From Vigna angularis (lineage: Eukaryota > Streptophyta > Magnoliopsida > Fabales > Fabaceae), in contig NC_068972.1 in the NCBI RefSeq assembly GCF_016808095.1, forward strand, positions 40,889,029 through 40,953,028: a stretch of DNA of 64,000 bases. The letters run 5' to 3'. The notes under the pieces were generated by a model. It did not search any database and had not been told where the DNA came from. It saw only the letters and a list, made by a program, of their open reading frames with translations. The translations under genes were made by a program, and so were the position numbers. Shown in pieces: positions 11,715-24,360 of the stretch (position 1 is the stretch's first letter; every line of letters starts with the position of its first letter).

Positions 11715-14700
11715 TGAAGAGCTTAGAATTCAACACAATTACAACACCATTCCTTTAATTTAACATTGTATGACATAAGGGTGGTATTCTAGTTCCATAT
11801 TGACAATCTCTTGAATATTAAATTTTGAATTTTGACGATCAAATATTTGCACGCACATGACAATAGAATATTAAAAGAAATTATTTTATTTTAAAAATTA
11901 ATTATTAACACGTGATAACATGGATAAATGTAAATCGGTATTCATATTTGACCAAATTTAACTTCTTTAATTTGAAAGACTATATTCACCACTTTTTAAA
12001 GTTAAGAATCAAACATAATCAAAGTTTTATGTAGAATCAATTCTACTTTATTATTAAAGAAATACAAACATATTTAATCCAAAATTAAAATTTCTCTTCT
12101 TATAATTCAAATTTGTGATCATCAATGCTTACAAAATTAATTAGTATGATATATTATCACACATTATTAAGCTAAACGTCTGATGTCTATATTATTAGTC
12201 TATTTAAAAAAAGTTATAATAATGAAAAGTGTAAACTCCTTTCAAAAACTGAAAAACGTAAATTCAATATTTCCTTATTGTAAATACACAATTATTCAAT
12301 CACAAATAATGTATCTTCTAAATTCATTTTATTTTTATAATAATTATTGTGACACCATACACTAAAATTTTTGACCCTAACATTTTTGTTCATAAGTAAA
12401 TAGGGTTCTTTTTTAAAAGCGTAGACTATTACTGTTTTCAAATGTCAATTTTGTTTTCCTTTTTCTCTTTTTCCAAACTAATTTTGTTTTAAAAATAAAA
12501 GAGAGAGAGACAGAAAAGAAGTGACCAATAGCAATTGATTCAGCTAAGCTGAAACCAATAAAGCAGAATTTTTCTGCACGTGTGGGCGAGTGTTCACATC
12601 TCTATATCAAAACTTAATCTAATGATTTATTTATTGACTTCAATTTTCTGAACACAAGTTTATTATATTTATTATGGAAGACTTTTGACTGCATCATGAT
12701 TGATATTATTTTGGAATAGGACCACTAAAACTACACTACATAAAGCTCTTCATTTTTCCTTCTTTGCATACATAACACATATATGGAAATATTTCATAAC
12801 TACGTACCAAGATTTAAGAGAGAGAAAAATGAAACAAAAAAAATGAATTTCTGTTTTAAATTTTTATTTAATTTATTCAATTCAATCTGTTTATTAATAA
12901 AAAAACAACTAATTTAATCTCTTAACTTTAAAATTACTTTCATCTAATTGCACAATAAGAAATTCATCGAATAGAAACTCGTTTAAAGATAAAAAAATAT
13001 TTAGTTATTATATAAACTGATTTTAAAATCATTTTAAAACTTAATTTGTTAGTTTTCAAATAATTCTCTATTGTCATTGAATAAGTTTCTGAGTTAGTAA
13101 ATCAATTTCCAAATTTAAACACCAAAGTTTTGGTTACTTTTACTTTATATTTCAATTTAACTTTTAGTCGCTATTAATTTAATTTTTATAAACAATTTTC
13201 TGGTAAATGTAAAAACATTAATGAAATTGCACTCACATAGTTTTTTTACACATTATGGCCACTACCATTCGGCCAAATAAACGTAGAAAAGAACATTGAT
13301 GCTATTTTAAAAGTTAAAAAATACATCAAAAGTTATATTTCTTTTTGGAGTAAAATACTGAAACTCTCAAGATTATTTTTTTCAAATTTTTACTTATACT
13401 TTTTTTTATTATAATCATTACAACAAAAATTGCAAGTGTATGAAAAAATGGAGTGCATGTATATGAAAAGAGGGAGGGTATGCATAAGGTAAAAGTTCAA
13501 ATATCAATTTAAGTCACACATTTAATAAAAGTAAAAATAATGAGTAATATACAAAGAAAAATATTTATAATTTGAGAAAGATGTCACTCTTTTGAAAATG
13601 AAAAGAAATTTATGTGTAATTTGAGAAAATCTCAATGAATATTATCTCTTTTTATTGTGTTATGATTCTCATTTGATTAAAAAAAAAATCATCAATGAAA
13701 TTTCGATAATCAAACGAAAACAGATACTGAAATCGTAATTCAACCAAAAATAAAAATGAAGTAGAACATAAGCTATCTTTTGTGTGTCTATGTATGTTAG
13801 AAGAATGTAACAACCAATTAGGTTAAATTGTTGAGGGTTGATGTTGTGTTTATTGCGTAGGTAGGGTTGTCGATTTTAGGTTAGGGGCATAGATTTTGAA
13901 GGGTTGAAGGTTGCGTTTGCATAGAAAGGAGAGAAGGCACATATACTGAAAAATGCTCACTTCCATCTATCTAGGTGTTAACGAAAAAGAGTAACATAAA
14001 GAAATGGGAAGAATATTTTGAAACGTAGATATCTCCCTTTCACTCCTCCTCAATCAACTGCTCCACTTTTACTTGTTTTGTGCAATGACCCATGACGTAT
14101 CATTAGTGTGTGAATCAGCCAATTATAATTTCAGTGCGTGTCATCTTGAAAGAAAGAAGTTAAATAAAACATGCTAAAGAAACATTACAACAAAGAAAAA
14201 AGGGAGAAATGATCTAACAATCATACAAGAAAGTGAGTGATATAATGGATAACTAGTTGATGAGCAATCAATGAAAAAGAAACAGTGCAAACCCACTCAA
14301 ATATATAACCATGGACTTGTCTCTTTTGATACCAAACTAGAACGCACATACACACATGACCATTCACAACACATTTTGACAACTCCAAAATACATAACGT
14401 CATCTTTGTAGATCCCTAACACCATTCTCTCATATTCAATTTCTCTTTTTCTAACTCACAAATACAGACAGCAACATTCTTGTAAAACAGACATGTTATA
14501 TAATTGAATTTGTGTCTGCATGATTACAAAAATAAGATTGTCTGTCAACTATTTTTGCAGGAATTGAATTTTGTATGATTTGTTTGCTTAAAATTAAAAC
14601 TTCAATTCCTCAAAACTTTATTTATATATTTAGGGTAGTGGCAAGTGCACGCTCCACAAGATGATTATGTGGTTAGAATTACTATAAGGATCAAAATGAA

Positions 14701-15781
14701 TCTGATAAGAGGTAATACAAATCTAGAAACTGTTTGTGAGTTACTTTTATGGTTTTGGTTTGGTGAATATGAATTACTGTAGAGAGCTAGCTAGCTGAGG
14801 CTTCCAGTCAAAAAGTCTCTTCTATCTATCTTTGTTGGCCTAAAAAGACTTACAAAGGGCACCAAAATTATTTGAACACAAAGCACTCTGCAATGCTAGC
14901 AAGAAAAGGAGTGTCTGAACGAAAGAGGGGAATATATACACTTGCTTACAACACAGCAAATCATTTATGATTTCTGAATACTCTCTCTCTCCCCCCCACC
15001 AATAACGGTTTAACTTTTTGATTTTTTAAACACAAAGATAATGGTTATTGTAATGTGTATGAAAAAGGTCATCCGAACAGTTGATGAGTAAACTAATGTG
15101 TTTGGAGAAACACCATGAGATTTGAGGCAAAGTGAAAGGTACATGACTATATCTTTTCTCTTCTTTCACCATCAAACGCCTCTCTTAATTGATCTCTCCT
15201 TCAAACACATTTTATTAGAGCTCCAATTTTAATATACCCTCCATCTTTTGCTTAAAGTAAAGCGCTCTATCATAAAGCAATATTAAAAGTAAAATATGGC
15301 ATTATCTACTCAAAAGGGACGCTCATTTTATGCTTTTGAGCTTCAAATGAGCATCTTCGACCTCTACGTGGCCATGTGGCTGAAAGCAATATCCAAGGGA
15401 AGAGAGGGAAAACGAAACTCAACAAGGAAAGAAAGAGAGAGAATGGGAAAAAAAAAAGATTAGTTAATAGTATCTGCCACAAATTTACCTCACCCACAAG
15501 AAAAGCACACTCCTTCCTCCATAAATTCCATACCCTCTTTCTCTTTCTCTTCTTCCTTCTCGCTTTCTCGTTTTCTCATCCCTCTCTCTTTGTCTTTTAG
15601 ACCAACCCACCCTCCACAAAAAAGATTAGTTAATAGTATTGGGCAGAATGGGCAGCTTTAAAGGCTACAACGGGGTGGAAAAAGTTGCTCTAATTTTGAC
15701 ATGACAGCCTTGTTAATGTAAAGGTGATGGAATTACGTACCATACACTCCCTCTTTTTCCCCAAAAGTTTCTCACTATTTT
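11715..15781. other. Intergenic DNA upstream of the SMXL3-like gene
   Basis: No coding region is supportable. Composition is AT-rich with long poly-A/T runs until about 14.8 kb, then becomes pyrimidine-rich with CT tracts (14980-15000, 15530-15600), as expected near a plant promoter or 5' leader. The small ORFs at 15306-15497 (-) and 15376-15600 (+) overlap each other in low-complexity AG/CT sequence and look like chance. Confidence 0.5.
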
Positions 15782-16120
15782 ATGCTTAATATCTCATATG
15801 CATCAAACCAGAGTTATATTATCATCACGTTACCTAGCTCTACACATCATATCCCTCCAAACCCTGCTCCCAAAACAACACCTTACTTCCCCACCCTACC
15901 CTACAAATTAACACCACCACCCTCTTACCCAAGATGCCAACACCAACAACCTCATCAACCTCAATATCAACGTTTTCAGACACTGTATTCTAGTCACAAC
16001 GTCAGTCTTTTCTCACTACTCCAAACCATTGTCTGCAACAACATCCAAGATTGCGACGAAACTGCAACCACCACTGCAATTTTTCACCTTGCTTTCAGTG
16101 CTGTTACATCATCCTCGGAG

Positions 16121-18313
16121 ATGAGAACAGGAAGCTGTGCTGTGCAACAGGGTCTAACACCGGAAGCTGCAGGCATAGTGAAGCAAGCGGTGACACTGGC
16201 GAAGCGTCGTGGGCACGCCCAAGTGACGCCACTCCACGTTGCCAACACCATGCTCTCGATCACCAACGGGATTCTAAGAACCGCGTGTCTCCAATCCCAC
16301 TCTCACCCTCTTCAGTGCAAGGCCTTGGAGCTTTGCTTCAACGTTGCGCTCAATCGGTTACCGGCTTCAACCTCTTCCAGTCCCATGTTGCAAGGCTCTC
16401 ACCACCACCACTCTCACGCCTGCCCCTCTATCTCGAACGCTTTGGTTGCCGCGTTCAAACGCGCTCAGGCACACCAACGACGTGGATCCATTGAGAATCA
16501 ACAACAGCCTCTTCTGGCAGTGAAAATAGAACTGGAGCAACTAATTATTTCGATCTTGGATGACCCTAGCGTTAGCCGAGTGATGAGGGAGGCTGGGTTC
16601 TCTAGCACTCAAGTGAAAAGCAACGTTGAACAAGCAGTTTCTTTGGAAATATGCTCTCAGAACAATGGTAGTGGCAATAACAGTAATAGTAATAGTAATA
16701 GTAATACTAAGGCAAAGGAAAACAGCAGCAGTGGAGAGAAAGGGTTGGTGTTGGATCCCATTAGGGGTGAGGATGTTGCTAGTGTTATCGACAATTTGGG
16801 GAGTCAGAGAAAAAGAAGTGTTGTGATAGTAGGAGAGTGTGTTACAAGTCTGGAGAGTGTAGTTAGAGGAGTGATGGAAAAGGTTGATAAAGGGGATGCT
16901 GGTGAGTGTCTTAGGGGTGTCAAGTTTATCCCTCTTTCTCTTTCTTCTTTTGGGAATGTTTCGAGAGTGGAAGTTGAGCAAAAGGTTGAAGAACTTAGGA
17001 GTCTTCTGAAGGGAAGCGAACACGGCAAAGGGTATGTTTTGTATTTGGGAGATCTCAAATGGGTGTTTGATTATAGAGCTTGTGGATCACAAGGGAGAGC
17101 GTGTTATTGTCCAGTGGATCACATGGTGATGGAGATTGGGAAGCTTGTGAGTGGGTTTGAAGAGAATAATGGTGGAAGGTTTCGCTTGATGGGTGTAGCC
17201 ACTTTTCAAGCCTACATGAGATGCAAAAATGGCCAACCATCGTTGGAGAATCTTTGGGATCTTCATCCCATTACTATCCCTGCGGGAAGCTTGCGTTTGA
17301 GTCTCATCACTGACAGGTAAATCAGTTTTGGTAAAGTTCCATATAATTACAAGGCCTTTGATTATACGTTACAGATATTATATATATGTATGTACATATA
17401 ATATATACATTTTCTCGTAAGTTAATAGTTGAGATTTTCATGTTTCAGATAGGATGAAACATGTTTTTAATTGTTGGTTGGCTTTGATTCAGTTGTTCAA
17501 TCATCTCTATCCCATTTCTCAAACTGTTTTTTCTTTTTCTTTGGATGAATAGTTGATTAGCTCAAAACAGGCATCGGAAAAGGGAAAAATGGAATTAGCT
17601 TTTGCTTTTTAAAGATTAAAACTGGAAAAGAAAAGTGGGAGTGGAAGAAATGCACAGTGAACAAAATTGGGAAAACTTTTTTTTTTTTTCTGTATGAATT
17701 TTTCCTTCTTTCTCACTTCTTTTCTCAAGTGGCTACTGTGTATAAGAAGAAAAAACCAATGGCAAAAAACTTTGGTTAAAAGTGTATGCACTGAAACGAG
17801 TAAGACGTCAGTCGTTACAGTGTGACTTCCCTTTAGTTGATTAGAACCAACTAAGGAAATAGGTTTTTCTTCTTTTTGTTTATTTTTATTTGTTTTCCTT
17901 GGATTAACATTGATAATAAGGATCTCTTTTAGACCCTCTTTTCCATTTTTTGGTGTCTGCATAACTTTGAAAGTGGAATATGACCCAAAATAAATGAAGG
18001 CAGTAACTGATAATGTTATATCTTTTTCCACAGTGGTGTAGAAAATGAGGCCATAAACAAGAAAGCTGACAACAGAAGTAGCTGGCTCTTACTCGAAGGA
18101 GTGGAGGATGATCACAAACAACAACCTTGCTTCGCGGAACCTTCCACCAAGAATGAGACCGAAATTCGAAGCTTGCAAAGCAGTACTTGTAATAGTGACT
18201 CCTCAACTTCAACCCTCCCTGCATGGCTCCAACAGTACAAAAATGAGAATAAAGGAATCACCTACAATGATCAGGTCTTCATTTTCCCAATCAAACACAC
18301 CTTCAAAGGAACA

Positions 18314-18357
<44 letters not shown>

Positions 18358-19888
18358 ATTCCACACCTATTACTATATTATATTAAGATATCATTTGCAT
18401 TAAAATTAGAGAAATTCTTAGGTATCCTAAAATATTTAAGGATTTTGATACTATTATTACCAAGAATTTCTCTCTCCTTTTTTTCTCTTTTCATCGTCCC
18501 CTGACTCATTCAGCTTCTCACTCATACAATAACTGTCCCAAAACGCTCAAACTTTTCCAACCACTATTCCAACTCTCTTAACATTTTCTGGTTTAATTTT
18601 TTTTTCAGTTGTCCAATAGAAAACCACATGTTTCATTAAACACACTCATCATGTTTTACTTTTGTATTTGTATGCAGTGTGTAATATTAGTTACAGTATA
18701 ATCGTATAAGATGAAAATTAACTTTTTTTCCGTATATTCCAACAGAATTGTGTCCCAGTGGGAGAGCTTTGCAAAAAGTGGAACTCTATGTGCAGTTCAA
18801 TCCAAAAGCAACCTTATCCTTCAGACAAAACACTCACACTATCCTCAGTATCACCCTCTTCCTCAACCTCAGGTTTCTCATACGAACAACAACATTCTAA
18901 TTTGCACCAAACCCATCATGAGTGGCAAGTGGGTTCACCCAAAGACTCATTGAACAACCACCATTTCTGGATCTCAAACAATGGATGCAACAACCCCAAT
19001 GAACCAACTTTGCGAGTGTACATTCCAGAGAGCAAGGACACCACAAAGCAACCGTTCTCATCTCCCAACCCTAACTCCGCTTCTTCCAGTGACGTCATGG
19101 AAGTGGAGCACGTGAGCAGGTTCAAAGAGTTAAACTCAGAGAACTTGAAAACACTGTGCAATGCTTTGGAGAAGAAGGTGTCGTGGCAGAAGGATGTAAT
19201 ACCGGAAATTGCGAGCACCATTTTGCAGTGTCGTTCTGGCATGGTGAGAAGAAAAGGAAAAGTTAAAGAAGTGAAAGAAGAAACGTGGTTGGTCTTCCAA
19301 GGTGTTGATGTGGAAGGTAAAGAGAAAATAACAAGAGAGTTGGCTCGGCTTGTTTTTGGGTCCCACGACCACGTCGTTTCCATAGCATTGAGCAGTTTTG
19401 CGTCGACAAGAGCAGATTCAACAGAGGATTATAGCAGGAACAAGAGATCAAGAGAAGAAACAAGTTGCAGTTACATAGAGAGGTTCGCAGAAGCAATGAT
19501 GAACAACCCTCATAGAGTGTTTCTTGTTGAAGATATAGAGCAAGCGGATTATTGTTCTCAACTTGGTTTCAAAAGGGCTATGGAGAGAGGGAGAGTTACG
19601 GATTCAAACGGTGAAGAGATTGCACTTTGTGACGCAATCATCATTCTGAGCTGTGAAAGTTTCAGTTCAAGATCAAGAACTTGTTCTCCTTCGGTCAAAC
19701 AAAAATCGATGTCTGAGGAAGAAAAGAATGGTGACATTGGCACTTTGGAGGAGACGAGCCCTTGTGTTTCTTTGGATTTGAATATTTCCATTGATGACGA
19801 GAACGAGGTTGAGGATCGATCGGTGGATGAAATTGGGCTTCTTGAATCCGTAGACAGAAAGATTGTATTCAACTTTCAGGAATTGTGA
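16121..19888 (+). CDS. SMXL3: SMAX1-LIKE 3-type transcriptional repressor (D53/SMXL family)
   Basis: Exons 16121-17316, 18034-18274 and 18746-19888 join in phase to 859 aa. Introns (717 and 471 bp) are GT..AG with pyrimidine-rich acceptors. Residues 1-180 form a double Clp-N domain (MRTGSCAVQQGLTPEAA start, LHVANTMLS, ISILDDPSVSRVMREAGF). Later come degenerate ATPase-like segments (VIVGEC near 235-240; FQGVDVEGKEKITRELA in exon 3, where Walker A would sit). LPAWLQQYKNEN closes exon 2. An EAR motif, SLDLNIS, lies at 821-827 near the C-terminus. SMXL3/4/5 proteins act in the nucleus, recruit TOPLESS-type corepressors and promote phloem formation. Unlike SMXL6-8/D53 they lack the RGKT degron loop, and I see none here. 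Length (AtSMXL3 about 815 aa) and the ASSSDVMEVEH and DEIGLLE blocks favour SMXL3 over SMXL4/5. The start is set by the family N-terminus, although the frame is open back to 15782. Oddities: a His run (94-97) and an Asn/Ser run (186-195). Confidence 0.94.
16671..16710 (+). repeat. Trinucleotide (AGT AAT) tract inside SMXL3 exon 1
   Basis: GGCAATAACAGTAATAGTAA-type repetition encodes an Asn/Ser run between the double Clp-N domain and the following ATPase-like segment. Codon-repeat slippage is the likely origin. It probably sits in a flexible linker. Confidence 0.8.
18316..18354. repeat. (AT)n microsatellite in SMXL3 intron 2
   Basis: About 39 bases of alternating AT, 42 bases downstream of the exon 2 donor. 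It gives rise to meaningless Tyr-Ile ORFs. Being intragenic, it would make a natural length polymorphism. Confidence 0.93.
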
Positions 19889-20800
19889 GAAGAAGAATTT
19901 CAAAAATAGGCTAATCTTTTTTCTTTCTCTTTTGTAGTTTAGGCTTCTTTTAATTCTCTTTATTCATCATGTCTTTGTGTTCTTAGGCATTTCCTAGGGC
20001 TAGGGATCAAAACAAATTGCACGCCTTTAATATTATTATGTAACTAGATATGTACATTATTACCAAGCATATCCAACTATCTTTCTTACATTATTTTGAG
20101 AAGATAGAGAAAGTAAATACCTTTTGCATTGACCGTATAAAATTCATGTAAAAGGGTCACTTTTTACATTAGTCCATTTCATAACTATTGTTAAATGTTA
20201 ATGTAAGAAAAACATTTTTATTTTAGTTAATTTTCATCTTAGAAAATCAAAGTACAACAATACGATCAACAAGTTCAAAATAACACATAAATAAAATTAA
20301 AAGCTCAAAATAATAAAAAAAATAAAGTTAAAGCGATGTGTTATAATGCGAAGGAAAATGTTTAACAGAGAGGTAATATTTTAAGCTTTAGAGACATTTT
20401 ATAGTATAATGTCTAGAATAGTGTCGCAAGCCATTTTGTTAATTTTTTTTACTCAGTCAATTTGTCTTATATTAAAATAATTTTTTCATATTAATGGTTA
20501 TATATTGAAGATTTCATATTAATCGGAAATATAATTAAATTAATTTATAATATATAAGAGATTGACTAGAAATATATCCAAATTAATTTATAATATGTAA
20601 GTAAATACAATTTTCATATAAATGAGACAATTTATAAGATTGAGTTATGTTTAAAATTTATTACTTAATGTTAAGTTTTGCCTAAAGTATACCACTTTAA
20701 TATAAATTAATAGACTAAATTGGAATTAGGGAAAAGTATAACAAGAAAAACACAATATCAAGAAAATGATAACCTAAAAGTCTTATTGATAGCACAAACT
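19889..20800. other. Downstream flank of SMXL3, no gene
   Basis: The first about 180 bases after the stop are T-rich and probably the 3' UTR. The rest is AT-rich without a coding signal. Confidence 0.5.
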
Positions 20801-22870
20801 GGCTCTAGAATAGTGTTGGTAGACAATTTTTTTCCATGATTATAATAGATGTTTAGTAAAAGGAACTAGCACGCAAGATTTATATTGGTTCATTCAAACT
20901 CATGCACTAAGTCTAGTTGTCCCATAAATATTCAACTTAAGAGGTTTTACTAATCAAACCTAAGTTATAATGAGTAGGTAAATTTCTTTGTGTTACAACG
21001 AGTACATAAGTCTCTCTAGGTTACCATTTCTCAATATTCTCCTAAGACTAAGAACTTACAAGAAAATAGAGAAAAAAGGCACTCTCACAAAGAACATAGT
21101 TTAAACTCACTTGAGAAAGTTTTAAAATATGAAGAATTACACATGTTTTCACTCAACCCAAAAGACCATAATGTATAAAAGATAAAATATATATTGTTAG
21201 TCGTATTTACACTTTTCAATTCATTCTCATTTTGTAACTCCAAAAAATTGATCATTGCTTGGTACACCTTAATATGTAATATCTCCAGAGATCTTGATTT
21301 TTATCTTTTATCTTGATGATATGGAGAACACTTATTTTATAAATATTTGATGATATTTTTTCAATGTTTATGAATAACTCGACTAAAGGAAACTTTTTAA
21401 ATAAAATGTGCAAATATAACAATTTAAGTTTAATCAAGTATAGGTCTATATGAAACATAGGAAAATACTAGAAAGGGGAGGAGATTTTAATAGTGTTTTA
21501 AAAGCTTTTCGCAAATAGTGTTTAATATTATTTTGCAGAGGTTAAACGGTCTACAACAGTAGTTAAATACTTTAGTTTAACGAAAATGTTGAATAGAAAA
21601 CTTGTTTGAACATAAAGGACGAAAAACACTCTATGATTTATAATAGTTTACTCAAACTGAACTACGTCTAATTCTCTCTTAAAAACCTTTAAAAGTTCCA
21701 CTAAAAATGAGTTTTGTCACTCCTGGTTTACAAACTAACTAGACTAGGTAGACGAGTTTCACCACTTCTGGTATCAATACTAGGCCAACTATTTAGAACG
21801 TTTAATTCCACGGAGTTAAACTTTATAAGTGTTTGAATTGAATTCTAAATCTAACACAACAAAGGTGTTTATGAAACTTACATGACAAAAGATAACTCTC
21901 TTAAAGAGGATATAAAAATCAATACAAATTATGAAAACTTGCAAAAAGATCTTTTCAAGAAAGATCTTAAGAGCTTTAGAAAGAGAGCAGAGAGCGTAGC
22001 AATATTCTTGATAACAAAAATTCTTCTCTTCTCTTCATGCAAACTCCTTTATATAGACTTCTTTGAAAAAAGATATGTTACTCAGAGTTTTTGACTTTCT
22101 TTTAGCGATGTAGCCTTTAAGGTAAAGTCAAAAGTTATGTTGCATCTTGATAGAGCAACTGTGATGAGTGTACGAAAAGAGCATACATAAAGCATGTAAG
22201 AAACATTCCTTAAATACCCTTCTATCTCTTAACGTCGTTCTGATTCTGAGTAGACTTTTTGATAAAGTTGATAATCTACACAGAAAAAGAGAGCACAACA
22301 CAACATACCAAAGAATATTTATACGTACATGCATTAAAGCATTAAATGACTTAAGCGTTTAGTGTTTGTCTGTTTTGAATAACTTTTAAAGCATTTAGGA
22401 TATAGTGTTTAGCAAAATTGTATTTTAGACGATTTAACTTTCTTTTATTAGACACTCTGTTATGAACTCTATATCGTTTAACGCTTATTAAGCATACGTT
22501 AAACACTTTTAGTTATTAGACGCTCTAGATCATTTAGGTATTTTAAAGAGTAACGATTAGCGCTTCTAACATATATGTCCTAGATGATTATGCACTATTT
22601 CGTTCTAGACGTTATATTAAACTTCAAAACAATGTTTGTTTAAACAATATAGAATTATTGATCAAGTATAGTTAACCTTTAGGAATGTTGATTTATCTAA
22701 ATTTAAAGATAAAATATTCATTAAGAGTAATTTTACTTGGTTCTTAATCTATTTATCATTATGGCTATAATATTTTTATCAAAGGTCATAAATGATATAT
22801 TAGACGATATCTAAAGATATGTTTGACTAGGTTCAATAGTGTTCAATTCTTAAATAAGTTATTTCATTTT
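20800..22870 (-). mobile_element. Degenerate LTR-retrotransposon remnant with minus-strand LTR promoter
   Basis: The stretch has the patchy, less AT-biased texture of LTR DNA, with repeated variants of CGTTTAA, TTAGACG and GTTTAG (22370-22620) and no host-gene ORF. On the minus strand at 22056-22044 there is a clean TATA box (CTATATAAAGGAG). It is followed by a pyrimidine-rich leader and an AAGCTCTTAAGATC-type R region, as in LTR promoters. No coding domain and no clear termini were found, so the limits are approximate and two nested elements are possible. Confidence 0.4.
22044..22056 (-). promoter_or_regulatory. TATA box of the presumed minus-strand LTR
   Basis: Minus-strand CTATATAAAGGAG, followed downstream by an AGAGAAGAGAAGAA tract. 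Presumably the transcription start of the decayed LTR element; no host gene is placed to use it. Confidence 0.4.
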
Positions 22871-23649
22871 GATGACCTTCATATGCATAACTACACATGT
22901 TAGATAATTAATATAATTTATTTTCATTACTCAATAATATTTTGTTATCATTAAAATAATGTGATCTTATCAGTCTGATGAGTTTTACTAGATTGTTTTA
23001 TCCTAACCCTTATTCAGAATATAAGCAAAGAAAACAATGCATTATATACTAGAGTAAATTCATTCTACAAGACCATATAGTCTAAATCGTCTAGAGTGTT
23101 TCTTGTATATTGTAGTTATAAGTATTAATGTGTTCTCCATTAATACATTCTTTATTGTTAATAAAAAAAGTGTATCTTAGATTTTTCATTACAAATCTTT
23201 TACATAAAAATGGATTAACATCCTTAAATTGTTCTATTTTTTTTTATGTAAGAATGTTTCACCTATTACCTCTACTTGTTTATTTTCAATTTTACCCTTG
23301 CACATTCTTATTATCGGAGTGACTATCAATCAGCTAATTAGTTTCACTCAGCCCATTAATATCTCCACTGCCACTAGATAAACCAAGGACCCAAGCCCCA
23401 AAACTATTTGGAGTCAAACCCAAGAATAGATAATTTCTTATGCTCTCCATTTGCCATCAACTTTTTATAAGACAATAAATGTCTCTTTCCATAAAGTGTT
23501 TATTGTTTCTAATTTATTATTTTTAATCTGTGTACTCTAACTCGAGTAAAGTCTCTAACAAAAGTTTTCGTGTAATTATTTTCCATATATTTTTTAATTA
23601 TAGTTAATTATAAAGTATTGGATTTAATTGGGACGCATAATTACATCAT

Positions 23650-24360
23650 ATAGTGTTAGAGGTTTAATTCATTTTGTTTCCTATCTTTTTTTTAAGTTAG
23701 TTTTTAATTTTTGTTAGGAGTATTGTTTGGATCATTGTATACATCAGCATAATATTTTTGTAATTTGATTCATTCCTTTTTCACAATAAAAAGCTTTCTT
23801 TTGAACTTTTTCTCTAATCATTAGATGGTATCAGGTTATACTTTGTGTCCTCTGAAGTTTCTGTCATCAATTCTTCATTTTTCTTGGCAAACTCGCGAAT
23901 CCTGCCAATCCTTTTTTTCTTCATCTAGACATGATTGTGGCTCTTGAAACAAAGAACAGAGAAATTTGTTCTTGCCACTCTTCCTTATATAACTTTCAAG
24001 ACAATTCCAACAAAAGCTCTTTCATAAATCATGGAGGTTCTTCAAACTTTCATGAAGACATTATAATAAATATGTTGGAGGCAACACCAAATATTGTAAT
24101 CATTGTCGAAGTACAAAACATACCTCTGAAAATTTTGGACTAAACATGGTCTTCCACCAAGCTATAATCACGACAATAAGAACAACTCAGCTCCTTCCAA
24201 ATCTTCTGCTAGTGTAGTTGAAACTGAACCTTCTGTTACCATTGTTGATCTTTTTGTTGTGTAGTATGATAAGTCAAATACTTATTTTGGTTTCTCTAAA
24301 GAGGAATATGAAGTCAGTCTTGCTACAAGAGTCACAAAAATGTTTTCCCTTCAATAATTA
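23650..24360 (+). pseudogene. Ty1/copia relic: LTR end, primer-binding site and gag zinc-knuckle fragment
   Basis: An LTR-like stretch ends ...TCTAATCA at 23820. Six bases later comes TGGTATCAGG (23826-23835), close to the tRNA-iMet complementary primer-binding site of copia elements (TGGTATCAGAGC). About 260 bases further on, one frame reads YCNHCRSTKHTSENFG, a decayed CxxCxxxxHxxxxC zinc knuckle with the last Cys lost. That is the end of copia Gag. Stops and frame shifts surround it, and protease, integrase and RT are absent, so this is an internally deleted dead copy. The 5' end of the LTR is uncertain. Confidence 0.6.
23826..23835 (+). other. Retrotransposon primer-binding site
   Basis: TGGTATCAGG shortly after the LTR end, matching most of the initiator-Met tRNA complement used by plant copia elements. 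Confidence 0.55.

Noticed and set aside
16051..17240. Several long overlapping ORFs on both strands across SMXL3 exon 1
   Set aside because: Shadow frames of the conserved coding exon.
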